A stretch of 64,000 bases of DNA, from the IMG/VR virus record IMGVR_UViG_3300029922_000015, positions 62,001 through 126,000 of that record; one strand, given 5' to 3'. Source of the DNA: a virus. Below, one piece after another: positions 45,999-54,280 of this stretch; position 1 is the first letter of the stretch; every line of letters starts with the position of its first letter. The position numbers and the translations under genes are program-made. The notes beneath the pieces are model-generated. The model saw only the letters and a list, made by a program, of their open reading frames with translations. It ran no database searches and was not told the origin of the DNA.

Positions 45999-46233
45999 AT
46001 ATCGTTTTCGTTCGCGTATCCAAAGAACGAATTTGAGTTTTCGCGAACCAGAGGAAACAGTTTACGAGATTGATGAGAAGCGTGGTGTTTTGGGCGTGCA
46101 TTATTGGAAGAGAATTTTTTACTCAGGACAACAAGCCAAGTCCTTACTTAGGTTTTATGAGTTGACCGAGCACGAGAAAGATAAAGAAATCGAAGAAGAT
46201 AGCGTCGGTATCCCTTATACTCCTATAAAATAA
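45985..46233 (+). CDS. Hypothetical protein
   Basis: 82 aa, basic start and acidic end. Overlaps the amidoligase by 14 bp. Confidence 0.6.
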   Translation: METPKYRFRSRIQRTNLSFREPEETVYEIDEKRGVLGVHYWKRIFYSGQQAKSLLRFYELTEHEKDKEIEEDSVGIPYTPIK

Positions 46234-46376
46234 TGTCCCGGCGACACAGAAAAAGAATGGCGCGACAAATAAAGGAACAAGCTCGTTTGGCGGCGATGAA
46301 ACCCAAAGAGGTTGAATTCATTCAATGCGTTCCGAAAGGGCCAAGAATTTTATTTGATAGTTCTAACAATCCCTAA
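46233..46376 (+). CDS. Small basic protein
   Basis: 47 aa (MSRRHRKRMARQIKEQ). TAATG overlap with the previous gene supports it. Confidence 0.55.
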   Translation: MSRRHRKRMARQIKEQARLAAMKPKEVEFIQCVPKGPRILFDSSNNP

Positions 46377-46377
46377 T

Positions 46378-46656
46378 ATGCCTAAAAATCGTTTAAAGCC
46401 GTATATTTCTCGACATGAATACTCCTATGTTCTATATCGGGACATCGAAGAATTTCACGGAGAGGAATGGTATAAAAAATTCACCGCTCAGATGAGAGGA
46501 TCGACCTGTCCTTGCGTTGACAAGGCGGACGCGGAAGAAAACGAACATGAGTTTGTGCCCGTTGAAGGATATCCGTGGATGAGCGCGGTTTATTCTTGGG
46601 ATTACGAACGATTTGCGGACGCGATTGATTATAATAGACCCACCTATTTCGATTAA
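46378..46656 (+). CDS. Hypothetical protein
   Basis: 92 aa from the ATG at 46378. CPCVDKADAEENEHEFV in the centre. Function unknown. Confidence 0.6.
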   Translation: MPKNRLKPYISRHEYSYVLYRDIEEFHGEEWYKKFTAQMRGSTCPCVDKADAEENEHEFVPVEGYPWMSAVYSWDYERFADAIDYNRPTYFD

Positions 46657-46661
46657 ATTAT

Positions 46662-46871
46662 ATGGCTCGCAAACAAATCGATCCCGACAAGAAAGTCCCC
46701 TTCGTTTCAATGACGCTTTCCTCTTTATCTCCGAAGCGAATTGTAATGCCGCTTGACGAGTTAAGGTTGCGCCGAAAGATAAAGAATCTTCTACTTAGCG
46801 GTGAAAAGATTAAATTAGAGCGGGTGGATTTTTCTCCTAACGAATATGAAAATTTGGAAAGTCTGAGTTGA
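46662..46871 (+). CDS. Hypothetical basic protein
   Basis: 69 aa (SLSPKRIVMPLDELRLRRKI). Function unknown. Confidence 0.6.
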   Translation: MARKQIDPDKKVPFVSMTLSSLSPKRIVMPLDELRLRRKIKNLLLSGEKIKLERVDFSPNEYENLESLS

Positions 46872-46873
46872 TT

Positions 46874-47113
46874 ATGGCAAATAAAAAGAAAATAACTAAT
46901 TCGGATTTGGCTGAGCGCGTGTCCGAATTGCAAAAGGAAGAAAGTTATACGGTCAAAATTCCTGCTTATGTTATGGCTTACATTCAAAGAGGATGGAGCG
47001 CGGAACTAAAGAAATATAAAGCCGCCTTTTCTCCCGAAGTAGCAATTCAGGCAATCGTGCGCGTGGAAGCTAATCGAATTTTGCAAGAAGAATTAAAATT
47101 GGAAAATGTTTAA
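46874..47113 (+). CDS. Hypothetical protein
   Basis: 79 aa (MANKKKITNSDLAERVSEL). Its stop overlaps that of the opposing GIY-YIG gene by 4 bp. Confidence 0.6.
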   Translation: MANKKKITNSDLAERVSELQKEESYTVKIPAYVMAYIQRGWSAELKKYKAAFSPEVAIQAIVRVEANRILQEELKLENV

Positions 47114-47847
47114 TTATATTGCCATTTAAATCCCATCGCGCTTCTAAGAATATAAGCACCTTGAGCGTTTTTACATATATAGCCTTTGCAGACTTTAGTA
47201 ATCGCGCTACATTGATTGAACTTTCCAAACGAATAAGCTGCTTCTTTAGCAGAGGGCCAGATTTTAATTATTTTCCCTGTTTTTTTATCAATTTGTTGGA
47301 CAGCCTTAGCCCCAATACCTTTATGAAGTTCGGATAATTTTTTCCTTGTTGCTTTAGTATGATGTCTACCGAACATTGGATTATTTTTTCCTGAAAATCT
47401 TTGTCGATTTAAATTTCCTATTAATATTTTTGTCTCCTCGGTGTGTGCTTTACCATAAAAGGGATTTTTTATTCCTTTCATACTTTCGGACATTCTTTGG
47501 CGTTCTTTTTTAGAGGCTTTTCTTCCGGTCGTATCGTTTGAGAAAGTACATATATTATATCCTATTTTTTGATTAGTAGAATTTAATTTCTTGATCCATT
47601 CGGTTTCTATTTTCAATAATTTTTCATTCTCAATTTGATCAAAGCTTTCCAAAATGGAAACCTCAAAATTTTCCCAACCATATTTATAAATAGCATAAGA
47701 TACTGGATGATTTTTTGTAGGAGTTTTTTCATAATGTCGATAGCAACGCATTCTTTCACGAATGCGAACCGACTTTCCAACATAAACTTTCCCATTAATT
47801 TTGTTAGTTAAAAGGTAGATTCCCGGTTTTGAAGTTATTTCGCTCAT
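47110..47847 (-). CDS. GIY-YIG homing endonuclease
   Basis: 245 aa. GIYLLTNKINGKVYVGKS at 8-25 is the GIY-YIG motif, with catalytic Arg in RIRERM and Glu near 80. NUMOD3-like repeats (MKGIKNPFYGKAHTEET, NNPMFGRHHTKATR) and a NUMOD1-like end (WPSAKEAAYSFGKFNQCS ... GFKW) bind DNA. It faces against its neighbours, so it is a recent insertion. TGTAAT-N7-ATG is present. Confidence 0.92.
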   Translation of the reverse strand: MSEITSKPGIYLLTNKINGKVYVGKSVRIRERMRCYRHYEKTPTKNHPVSYAIYKYGWENFEVSILESFDQIENEKLLKIETEWIKKLNSTNQKIGYNICTFSNDTTGRKASKKERQRMSESMKGIKNPFYGKAHTEETKILIGNLNRQRFSGKNNPMFGRHHTKATRKKLSELHKGIGAKAVQQIDKKTGKIIKIWPSAKEAAYSFGKFNQCSAITKVCKGYICKNAQGAYILRSAMGFKWQYN

Positions 47848-47854
47848 GTTAATG

Positions 47855-47861
47855 ATTACAC
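47855..47861 (-). promoter_or_regulatory. GTGTAAT element of the GIY-YIG gene
   Basis: GTGTAAT, 7 bases before the ATG at 47847. Confidence 0.55.
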
Positions 47862-47889
47862 TCTTATTCTTGAATTAGAAGGATTTTTC

Positions 47890-47918
47890 TTGACTTAACA
47901 CAGATTTTAGGTTACTAT
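47890..47918 (+). promoter_or_regulatory. Promoter
   Basis: TTGACT, 17-bp spacer, TACTAT, 9 bases with AAGGA, ATG at 47928. Confidence 0.75.
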
Positions 47919-47927
47919 AAGAAGGAT

Positions 47928-48584
47928 ATGATTGGGAATAATGTCGATAAAATCGGAGTCGAATTAGAGGGCTATTGGAAGCATAATCCAAGCGGTTTTC
48001 GCATTCATGGCGATAGCAGTATAGAGCTAAGCTCTATTCGCGAGCGCCGTCTTAGGCGAGACAATACCAATCCTCATCCTCGCGGCACCGTTGGCGAAAA
48101 ATCCAGTCCTGTTTTTGCAACTTTAAACGATCTTAAGGTTTGGCTATTTCGAGAATATCCTCATCGGCGCAATTTCTCTTGTGGGTTTCATATCAACATT
48201 TCACTGTCTAATCCCACTTTGTTGCAGGAGTGCAACGTTAGGTATATCCATGATGCAATGATTAAGGCTATTTTGCGTTATGGAAAGATCAAGCGTTTGG
48301 GCCGTGCCTTTAAACAACGGGCTACGCCAAGCGCAGAGTATTCTGATATTCGATACGATAGCCAAGATAAATATCGCGCTATTAATTGGTCTAAAACGTA
48401 TAATGATACTCCTTATTTGGAATTTAGGATTTTTTCTCAATCGATGCCGAAAGAAAAGGCGATGAACGCCGTATGTTTTTTGTGCGAGCTTATGAATTTG
48501 GTTGCGGAGTTAGTTAAAGATGTTAATATGTCTCGGGAAGATAGATCAAAGAAGATAATGTTATTTGGTAAGAATTTGCGCTAA
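47928..48584 (+). CDS. Amidoligase_2-type ligase (paralogue 6, variant)
   Basis: 218 aa. IGVELEGYW at 9-17, FSCGFHINISL near 83-93 (second motif His is Asn), YLEFRIFSQSMP near 163. Complete length; the His-to-Asn change may alter metal binding. Confidence 0.8.
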   Translation: MIGNNVDKIGVELEGYWKHNPSGFRIHGDSSIELSSIRERRLRRDNTNPHPRGTVGEKSSPVFATLNDLKVWLFREYPHRRNFSCGFHINISLSNPTLLQECNVRYIHDAMIKAILRYGKIKRLGRAFKQRATPSAEYSDIRYDSQDKYRAINWSKTYNDTPYLEFRIFSQSMPKEKAMNAVCFLCELMNLVAELVKDVNMSREDRSKKIMLFGKNLR

Positions 48585-48789
48585 TTAGAACGGAATCGTT
48601 ATAAACTAAAAGTAGAGAAGGTGCAAATCCTTCATAGCGTATAGAATAAAGACTAAGACGACAAAGCTGGCGGGCCAAAAAGCTCTCATCTATGGGTGAG
48701 ATGTCTTTCCGCTAAACAAATCGTCGGGCGGCGCAAGCTGCAAAGCGCATTCAGCGCGGAGCCGCAAGGCTTTCAATGATATTAATTAT
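48585..48789 (+). ncRNA. Structured gene-free region with T-arm-like hairpin
   Basis: About 205 bp. GAAGG-TGCAAAT-CCTTC looks exactly like a tRNA T-arm. Further on TCTCATC-TATG-GGTGAGA, CGG/CCG and GACGA/TCGTC nest into a long hairpin. No tRNA can be folded. A small RNA or relic. Confidence 0.4.
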
Positions 48790-48792
48790 ATG

Positions 48793-48978
48793 ATGAATAA
48801 AATTAAAAGACAAATTGGATTTATTTTGGCGGATTTGGGTTTTCGTTCTTATCGCATGTATAGCTCTAAGTGGATTATTTATACCTTCTATGTGGCTCCT
48901 TTTGGGCTGTTTAAGCTTCCAGTATTCTTTTATCGAACTGAGTTTACCCCATATCAGTTTAATAAAATTATTGTATGA
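48793..48978 (+). CDS. Small hydrophobic protein
   Basis: 61 aa with an aromatic hydrophobic centre (WIIYTFYVAPFGLF). ATG at 48790 is equally possible. Confidence 0.55.
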   Translation: MNKIKRQIGFILADLGFRSYRMYSSKWIIYTFYVAPFGLFKLPVFFYRTEFTPYQFNKIIV

Positions 48979-49289
48979 AGTCACGCCGCTTTGATATTGT
49001 ACGCGGCGCGGTACATTTTTATGTTTTTCTTCTTTTTTGGCTTTGTTTAATCGCAATTATTGATTTGTTGTTTCATCGTTTAACGAGGGAGGGAGCGTTG
49101 GAATCGCTTGCGCTTCTCGTGCCCATGTTCCTTTCTGCGGTTGTTGTTGATGTAATTTTTTGGGAATATTATCGGATATATGCGGGTATTTCTTGTTATG
49201 CGGTTGAATTAAAAAGCGAATGTGAATTATTTGGTAATGAAAGAGATTCTAGGATTGGGAATAAACTAATTCGCATAATTGATAAATAA
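48975..49289 (+). CDS. Two-span membrane protein
   Basis: 104 aa. Spans near 13-31 and 43-63, cytoplasmic tail. ATGA overlap with the preceding gene. Confidence 0.65.
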   Translation: MKSRRFDIVRGAVHFYVFLLFWLCLIAIIDLLFHRLTREGALESLALLVPMFLSAVVVDVIFWEYYRIYAGISCYAVELKSECELFGNERDSRIGNKLIRIIDK

Positions 49290-49292
49290 TTC

Positions 49293-49321
49293 TTGACACG
49301 CCATAAATTCAATCATATCAT
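49293..49321 (+). promoter_or_regulatory. Promoter fused to a start codon
   Basis: TTGACA, 17-bp spacer with CATAAATT, TATCAT, 6 bases, ATG at 49328. Confidence 0.82.
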
Positions 49322-49327
49322 TAATTT

Positions 49328-49591
49328 ATGAAGACGGTTTCTTTTCAAGTTACAATGGACGAAGATACAGATCGCCCATATATTCTTGATGTCATTGCCG
49401 AATATCAAAAAGGGAGAGATGGATTCTATTTTGATCCGGCTTATGGAAATTATGTGGGCGGCGCGGATTCCGAATTTAATATCCTGTCTACCAAACGGCA
49501 TGGCAAGGAAATTGAATCAGAGGGGCGAGTAGACGCCGAAATCGAAGATCAATTTTGGAAGATGCTTGAGGAAGGATTGATTTACGCATGA
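49328..49591 (+). CDS. Hypothetical acidic protein
   Basis: 87 aa (SFQVTMDEDTDRPYILDVIA). Leaderless. ATGA overlap with next gene. Confidence 0.65.
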   Translation: MKTVSFQVTMDEDTDRPYILDVIAEYQKGRDGFYFDPAYGNYVGGADSEFNILSTKRHGKEIESEGRVDAEIEDQFWKMLEEGLIYA

Positions 49592-49992
49592 GGGCTAATA
49601 AAATTATTGATAGCGTCAGGAATAAACACAAAAGTCCCGAACTTCCTTTGACACTAAGCCAAATCATAATTAAAGGAAAACCCTTTCGTTGGGTTACTCT
49701 TGCGCATGATTTCTGTGGTGTGTCCGCTTATCCGCCCTTTTCCGCTGATCTTTATCGGGCCGAGGATGGATCGCAAATTTTAGATTTAGTAGGAGATTGG
49801 GAGTTCTACCTTACTCACGATGAAGATTTGCCAATTGATATAGCTATTCCTTATTACGTTGTCGGTAATAAATTAGTCGAGAGGCTTGTTCAGATGTTTA
49901 AGAATAACGAAATTGCCATTTTTATTGATTTGGTTAGGGATTATACTTTGAAGTTTAACGAACTTTCTAAAGGGGAAGCGGAAATCAAATGA
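49588..49992 (+). CDS. Hypothetical protein
   Basis: 134 aa, alpha/beta. Coupled to both neighbours. Function unknown. Confidence 0.65.
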   Translation: MRANKIIDSVRNKHKSPELPLTLSQIIIKGKPFRWVTLAHDFCGVSAYPPFSADLYRAEDGSQILDLVGDWEFYLTHDEDLPIDIAIPYYVVGNKLVERLVQMFKNNEIAIFIDLVRDYTLKFNELSKGEAEIK

Positions 49993-50126
49993 AACACGGA
50001 AGACCTATGGACGGCGGCGCGATGTTTCTTTTTATTCTCTGTGTCATTCTTGGATTACTTTGTGGATATCTATTGGTTACGCGCCCGATTCCGCAATCAA
50101 TCGATAGGGAAATAATTCAGTTTTAA
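49989..50126 (+). CDS. Very small membrane protein
   Basis: 45 aa, one span (MFLFILCVILGLLCGYLLV). ATGA overlap supports it. Confidence 0.6.
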   Translation: MKHGRPMDGGAMFLFILCVILGLLCGYLLVTRPIPQSIDREIIQF

Positions 50127-50129
50127 ATC

Positions 50130-50158
50130 TTGACTCGGAAGCAATCCTTTGTTATGAT
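50130..50158 (+). promoter_or_regulatory. Promoter
   Basis: TTGACT, 17-bp spacer, TATGAT, leader with AGGAGGGG, GTG start at 50176. Confidence 0.82.
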
Positions 50159-50175
50159 GATTAAAAGGAGGGGAA

Positions 50176-50490
50176 GTGGCACTTCATAAGCATGTAAAAA
50201 CCGTAAAAACTCGTTTGTTAAAGCACAAGCCCGCGTTGATCATCTTCGCCGATTGGACTTTGCACAATGGATTGGACGAAATTCGCGACCTTGGCCGAGA
50301 TGTATGGAAAGAGGGCTCCGTTGTGCTTTTTCACTCGTTAGCTGTTCCCTCTATTATTTTTGGTTTGGTAGTTGGTACGGAAATGTTTCATTGGCTTAAG
50401 AAGGATATTGAGGGGGAATTTCGAGACGATTGTAAACCCGTTGAAGAAGAAAAGCCCAAGTTTAAGAGAAAACCCGATTACGATATTTAA
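50176..50490 (+). CDS. Small membrane protein, GTG start
   Basis: 104 aa. Basic N-terminus, one span (LAVPSIIFGLVVGTEMF), acidic/basic tail. One of few genes here with a full-strength ribosome-binding site. Confidence 0.68.
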   Translation: MALHKHVKTVKTRLLKHKPALIIFADWTLHNGLDEIRDLGRDVWKEGSVVLFHSLAVPSIIFGLVVGTEMFHWLKKDIEGEFRDDCKPVEEEKPKFKRKPDYDI

Positions 50491-50494
50491 TTTT

Positions 50495-50674
50495 ATGTTT
50501 TATATTCAACGACTCGATAGAGTTTTTATTGGAATGCAGCGTATCCAAGACAAAATCGTTTATACCTCTTGCGATTACATTTGTAATGCCCATAAGTTTG
50601 ATATAGGTGAAGCGTTTGCTTTTCTAACCAGAAAAGGCGTAAATGTTGATGATTTTGAGCTAATAGAAACTTGA
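50495..50674 (+). CDS. Hypothetical protein
   Basis: 59 aa (MFYIQRLDRVFIGMQRIQDK). Short spacing to the preceding gene. Confidence 0.58.
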   Translation: MFYIQRLDRVFIGMQRIQDKIVYTSCDYICNAHKFDIGEAFAFLTRKGVNVDDFELIET

Positions 50675-50699
50675 CAAAAGTTGAATCTTCAAATATAAT
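50671..50699 (+). promoter_or_regulatory. Promoter fused to a start codon
   Basis: TTGACA, 17-bp spacer, TATAAT, 6 bases, ATG at 50706. Overlaps the previous stop. Confidence 0.87.
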
Positions 50700-50705
50700 A
50701 CTTGC

Positions 50706-50939
50706 ATGATTATTCTTAATACTCTTATTGTAATTCTTTGGTGGGCTTGCGGTGTGGCTTTTGTCCTCGCCGACCTACGGAACGATGGAATTTTAGAAGT
50801 TCGTGGCAATCATATATTTTTCGCTATGTTTTATGGTGCTGTGTATGGGGCTCTTTATCTATTCTGTCACGTTTTTTTGCGAAAGCCTATCATGGCTTTC
50901 ATGGATAGGGTTTTTATCAAATATGAACAAGGAGTATAA
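50706..50939 (+). CDS. Small membrane protein
   Basis: 77 aa, two spans (IILNTLIVILWWACGVAFVL and FAMFYGAVYGALYLF). Leaderless. Confidence 0.65.
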   Translation: MIILNTLIVILWWACGVAFVLADLRNDGILEVRGNHIFFAMFYGAVYGALYLFCHVFLRKPIMAFMDRVFIKYEQGV

Positions 50940-51201
50940 AGTAACAAGCAAGGGATGGTTTTATTTTTGTCCGATTTATCTAGAACAAGGGTGGGCTGAA
51001 AATCTCGCGCCGACTATTATTCCAAGGTTCCAAGGAACTGATTGGCTTTTGAATCTGGCTACGGAGTTTCAACAAGCCATGAATTTAGTTTTAAGTGTTT
51101 TTAATCCAGATGCGGGCGGATTCCTTATTCTAGAAACCGAACGATTTGACAAACCTAAGATTATCACAATATCCATAGACGATGAAAGCAACGATATCTG
51201 A
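50923..51201 (+). CDS. Hypothetical protein
   Basis: 92 aa from ATG 50923 (MNKEYKVTSKGWFYFCPI). Longer frames lie inside the membrane gene and are rejected. Confidence 0.6.
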   Translation: MNKEYKVTSKGWFYFCPIYLEQGWAENLAPTIIPRFQGTDWLLNLATEFQQAMNLVLSVFNPDAGGFLILETERFDKPKIITISIDDESNDI

Positions 51202-51379
51202 AGATAAACGAGTTTCTTTGATTCTAGAATCTCAATCGGAAGTGGATCAACTTTATGCCTTTTTCAATTCTCCTCGTATTACTCGCGTTCTTAAATTAGA
51301 CAGTCGGGCATATCAAACATTAGAAACATATACCAAATTAGACCTTTATAATTATTTATCGAGGATTTTAATAGCATGA
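51182..51379 (+). CDS. Tandem family D, copy 1
   Basis: 65 aa. VSLILESQSEVDQLYAFFNS is the family signature, repeated in the next three genes. Confidence 0.68.
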   Translation: MKATISEDKRVSLILESQSEVDQLYAFFNSPRITRVLKLDSRAYQTLETYTKLDLYNYLSRILIA

Positions 51380-51600
51380 AATCGATACAAGAAATTACAA
51401 TTAATCCGTTTAAGAGGGTGGCGCTTGTTTTTGAAAGCCCTGAAGAAGTTGATAAAATTTACGCGCTTCTCAATCACGAGAAAATGACGAAAGCGGTTGG
51501 CATGGACTTTTCTAAAGTAAAAGATGCCCTTGCTCCCTATGCGAATCCAACAGAAGCGGCGGCTTGGCACCAACGCTTAAACGTTTTGATAAAAAAATGA
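51376..51600 (+). CDS. Tandem family D, copy 2
   Basis: 74 aa. VALVFESPEEVDKIYALLNH. ATGA overlaps on both sides. Confidence 0.68.
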   Translation: MKSIQEITINPFKRVALVFESPEEVDKIYALLNHEKMTKAVGMDFSKVKDALAPYANPTEAAAWHQRLNVLIKK

Positions 51601-51854
51601 TTGGCGCGAAACAAAAGATAGCGGGCTCCGACTCTCCTCTTGTCGCTTTGATTCTGGAAACGCCAGAAGAAATCGAACAAATAGGCGCGTTGATTAGCCG
51701 TAAGGTGATTGTCGAAGCTCTCGATTTAAGAAAGCACGTTCGTTGCAAGGGCGACAATGGGAAATATTTGCCATATCTTTTGTTAGAGCCCTTTTTGCCC
51801 AAAGCTGATCTTTTTAATAAAGTTCAAAATAGACTCGAACCTTTATTTCAATAA
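51597..51854 (+). CDS. Tandem family D, copy 3
   Basis: 85 aa. VALILETPEEIEQIGALISR. Start at 51597 set by the ATGA overlap. Confidence 0.68.
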   Translation: MIGAKQKIAGSDSPLVALILETPEEIEQIGALISRKVIVEALDLRKHVRCKGDNGKYLPYLLLEPFLPKADLFNKVQNRLEPLFQ

Positions 51855-52090
51855 TGTTCGCAACTCAAGATTCTAAAACTAAACTTGTTTCTTTGATTTT
51901 AGAAAGTCAATCGGAAGTAGACACGATGGGGATGTTTTTTAATAATCTAAGAATAGCTCAAACACTCGGATTGCGAACAAGTGATGGCGTTTGGCTTTAC
52001 GGTAAATTATTTCATGCTTTTTGTACGGGGCGAGCTTATACTATAGCGGGGGATAGTCCAAGTTCAAGATTAAATAAACTTATTTACTAA
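51854..52090 (+). CDS. Tandem family D, copy 4
   Basis: 78 aa. VSLILESQSEVDTMGMFFNN, closest to copy 1. The four copies share an N-terminal half and diverge afterwards. Confidence 0.68.
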   Translation: MFATQDSKTKLVSLILESQSEVDTMGMFFNNLRIAQTLGLRTSDGVWLYGKLFHAFCTGRAYTIAGDSPSSRLNKLIY

Positions 52091-52095
52091 TTCTA

Positions 52096-52284
52096 ATGAA
52101 TCTAAAAACTAAATTGAAATTAGGAATATTAGCACAAACCCTGTTAGACGCTCAGTATAATATTACTGACGCCGTACAAGAAGATATACCACAAGAATTA
52201 TTTAAGCCTCTATGCCAGATAGATGAGCATATACATAAATTTCGATCTTTAATCAAAGATTATACAGAAAAAGTCTTGACTTAA
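52096..52284 (+). CDS. Small helical protein
   Basis: 62 aa. Its last codons contain the -35 box of the next gene. Function unknown. Confidence 0.6.
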   Translation: MNLKTKLKLGILAQTLLDAQYNITDAVQEDIPQELFKPLCQIDEHIHKFRSLIKDYTEKVLT

Positions 52285-52304
52285 GACGAATATTAAGTTA
52301 CAAT
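52276..52304 (+). promoter_or_regulatory. Promoter fused to a start codon
   Basis: TTGACT, 17-bp spacer, TACAAT, 6 bases, ATG at 52311. Confidence 0.85.
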
Positions 52305-52310
52305 AAGCTC

Positions 52311-52799
52311 ATGAAGCTCACCCATCTTAGCTCTACTCAGCCGAGAGAGAAGATAGTTCGAATTGCTGAAAGTATCATTCAGGATTTGGAAATTAAGATT
52401 CCGGTTCACTTGATTTACCAAGATTGCTGGAGCGAGTTTGACAGTGATACGGGCGAGATTATTCCCAATACTGAGCGACATGATATCTCGCACGACGGTA
52501 TTGCGCAAGACGATGGAATAGTTAGGGTTTGTATTAATCCGTCTTTGATGGTTTTCCCGGCGTGGTGGGATATTAATTCGGAACTTAAGAATTTCTATTT
52601 GCGTCGTATTGGTACTTTTTACGATATTGACGAAATGATCCTTTATTATATTTCGCACGAGTTTCATCATCTCTTTGGGTATGAGCATCCGCGCGAAATT
52701 AAAACCATGTCCCGAATTGCTAAATGCGACGAGGAAACGTTGGCCGATTTTTATGCGCTTCGAAATCTGAGCAAGAAAAGGACAAATGACTCAAATTAA
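52311..52799 (+). CDS. Zinc metalloprotease-like protein
   Basis: 162 aa. H116-E117-x-x-H120-x-x-G123-x-x-H126 gives the HExxHxxGxxH motif, followed by DEETLADFYALR with acidic residues as in secondary ligands. Small soluble domain without signal peptide, so a cytoplasmic protease acting on host or phage protein is likely. Substrate unknown. Confidence 0.8.
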   Translation: MKLTHLSSTQPREKIVRIAESIIQDLEIKIPVHLIYQDCWSEFDSDTGEIIPNTERHDISHDGIAQDDGIVRVCINPSLMVFPAWWDINSELKNFYLRRIGTFYDIDEMILYYISHEFHHLFGYEHPREIKTMSRIAKCDEETLADFYALRNLSKKRTNDSN

Positions 52800-53055
52800 T
52801 TATACCGCCGCCGTTGAAACGGCCATTAAAGATAGGCTGACTCATCTCGTAATGCTTATTACGAGTTATAGTTGCAATAGAAATTTTGATCCCGAATCTA
52901 AATATTTTGTTAGGTTGATCTTGGATTATAATGAATTGGCCGAAATTCTTAATATGAGCAAGGTTGACATCGCCTCTTTTGTTAAGATGAAAGAGTTGGC
53001 GCGTCCGAAAGAATCGGGCTTGGCGCAAGTGCGAGTTTTTTCTAATAAACAATGA
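52786..53055 (+). CDS. Hypothetical protein
   Basis: 89 aa, helical. Overlaps the protease gene by 14 bp. Function unknown. Confidence 0.6.
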   Translation: MTQINYTAAVETAIKDRLTHLVMLITSYSCNRNFDPESKYFVRLILDYNELAEILNMSKVDIASFVKMKELARPKESGLAQVRVFSNKQ

Positions 53056-53294
53056 ATACATCACTCGATTTTTTTGCTGTAATTTGGCCTAATATGACCG
53101 ATAATAGCATTCGGCATTTTCATGAAGATTGTCATGGGTGGACTACCGATATTCTTGCCGCGCGACGTTATAATACAGCCGAAGAAGCGGAAGCAATGAT
53201 GGCTGGTCTATACGGCGGCACATTTCGCCGCAAAGGTATGGAAATTCACAAAGTAACAATTAAAGTCGAATACGAATTGCAAAAGACACTATGA
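53052..53294 (+). CDS. Hypothetical protein
   Basis: 80 aa (FAVIWPNMTDNSIRHFHEDC). ATGA overlaps with both neighbours. Confidence 0.62.
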   Translation: MNTSLDFFAVIWPNMTDNSIRHFHEDCHGWTTDILAARRYNTAEEAEAMMAGLYGGTFRRKGMEIHKVTIKVEYELQKTL

Positions 53295-53470
53295 GATTTC
53301 GGGTTGAGTTCAATTCTCTTTGTTTTAGTTGGATTCCGATGAAGATCGCGCGTCCGTTTGGATGGGATTTGTGGTTCGCGTGGTTTGAAGTGCAATATCG
53401 CAACGAAAGAAAAAGGCGCTTGCAAAGAGATGTTGATGATGTATATTCGGGAGATGCGGGTTATTATTAA
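53291..53470 (+). CDS. Small hypothetical protein
   Basis: 59 aa, Trp-rich centre and basic/acidic tail. Start in ATGA overlap. Confidence 0.58.
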   Translation: MRFRVEFNSLCFSWIPMKIARPFGWDLWFAWFEVQYRNERKRRLQRDVDDVYSGDAGYY

Positions 53471-53473
53471 ATT

Positions 53474-53698
53474 ATGATTCATTCTTTAATTAAGAAGATG
53501 GTTATGTCTAAATGGTATTCGCCACGATTAATGACTATGGCGAACATTGACCCTTTTCATTTTACTCCAAAGGAAGTCGCCTATCCCCTTTTTATTCCCG
53601 TTTGGTTTGGAAAATTGATTTGTTGGATTGGAGTTCGGGAAGGTAAATTTCTAAAGAATAAAGACCATACCTATTCAATAGCAAAACATGAACTTTGA
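53474..53698 (+). CDS. Hypothetical protein
   Basis: 74 aa (FTPKEVAYPLFIPVWFGKLI). Function unknown. Confidence 0.6.
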   Translation: MIHSLIKKMVMSKWYSPRLMTMANIDPFHFTPKEVAYPLFIPVWFGKLICWIGVREGKFLKNKDHTYSIAKHEL

Positions 53699-53840
53699 TA
53701 TTATTAGAGTTAAAATTCAAGAACTTTCCGTAGAAATAAAGAAAGCGCGGCTTCCCTTTTGTTCTATTTTGATTGATTATTTATTGGAGGTTTTGGAAAT
53801 GGAAATTCAAGATAAGGAACTTAAATGCCCGACCAAATAG
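53688..53840 (+). CDS. Small helical protein
   Basis: 50 aa (MNFDIIRVKIQELSVEIKKA). Overlaps both neighbours. Confidence 0.5.
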   Translation: MNFDIIRVKIQELSVEIKKARLPFCSILIDYLLEVLEMEIQDKELKCPTK

Positions 53841-54073
53841 AAGAACGTTATATCATTCTGTATCACAAGTTCGAGATAGAAGGATGGTTTGCTATTAAAC
53901 AGTTTGGCGATTTTTCTAATCGGGTTTCGGCCCAGCAAGTAGCTAATCTTCTTATCGATGGAAAGGTTCCTTGTTATGATCGCGACGGTAAAACTTTGCC
54001 AAAAGGCTCGGAAATAAAAGTTGTTTTAAAACGATCTGAAATAACCTATCATTGGTTGGATGAAACGACTTGA
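53825..54073 (+). CDS. Hypothetical protein
   Basis: 82 aa. Overlaps both neighbours within the same run. Function unknown. Confidence 0.62.
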   Translation: MPDQIEERYIILYHKFEIEGWFAIKQFGDFSNRVSAQQVANLLIDGKVPCYDRDGKTLPKGSEIKVVLKRSEITYHWLDETT

Positions 54074-54242
54074 TAAAATTATGTTCGCTCTTGAGAAGGG
54101 CGATAGAATTTTTCCCGGCGATTACGTCAAGATATCAGAAAATCTCTTGATGCGTTCAAGCGATATAGGCGAGATTTATAATGGGAAAAGGCCAATGTTT
54201 AGATTCGCGGATAAAATTAAGACCGATTCCGCTGTTATTTAG
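54060..54242 (+). CDS. Small KOW-like protein
   Basis: 60 aa (KGDRIFPGDYVKISENLLM). Beta-rich. Function unknown. Confidence 0.58.
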   Translation: MKRLDKIMFALEKGDRIFPGDYVKISENLLMRSSDIGEIYNGKRPMFRFADKIKTDSAVI

Positions 54243-54245
54243 TTC

Positions 54246-54274
54246 TTGACAAAAGATAAATCGCCGTATAAGCT
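54246..54274 (+). promoter_or_regulatory. Promoter fused to a start codon
   Basis: TTGACA, 17-bp spacer with ATAAATCG, TAAGCT, 6 bases, ATG at 54281. Confidence 0.82.
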
Positions 54275-54280
54275 TCGATT

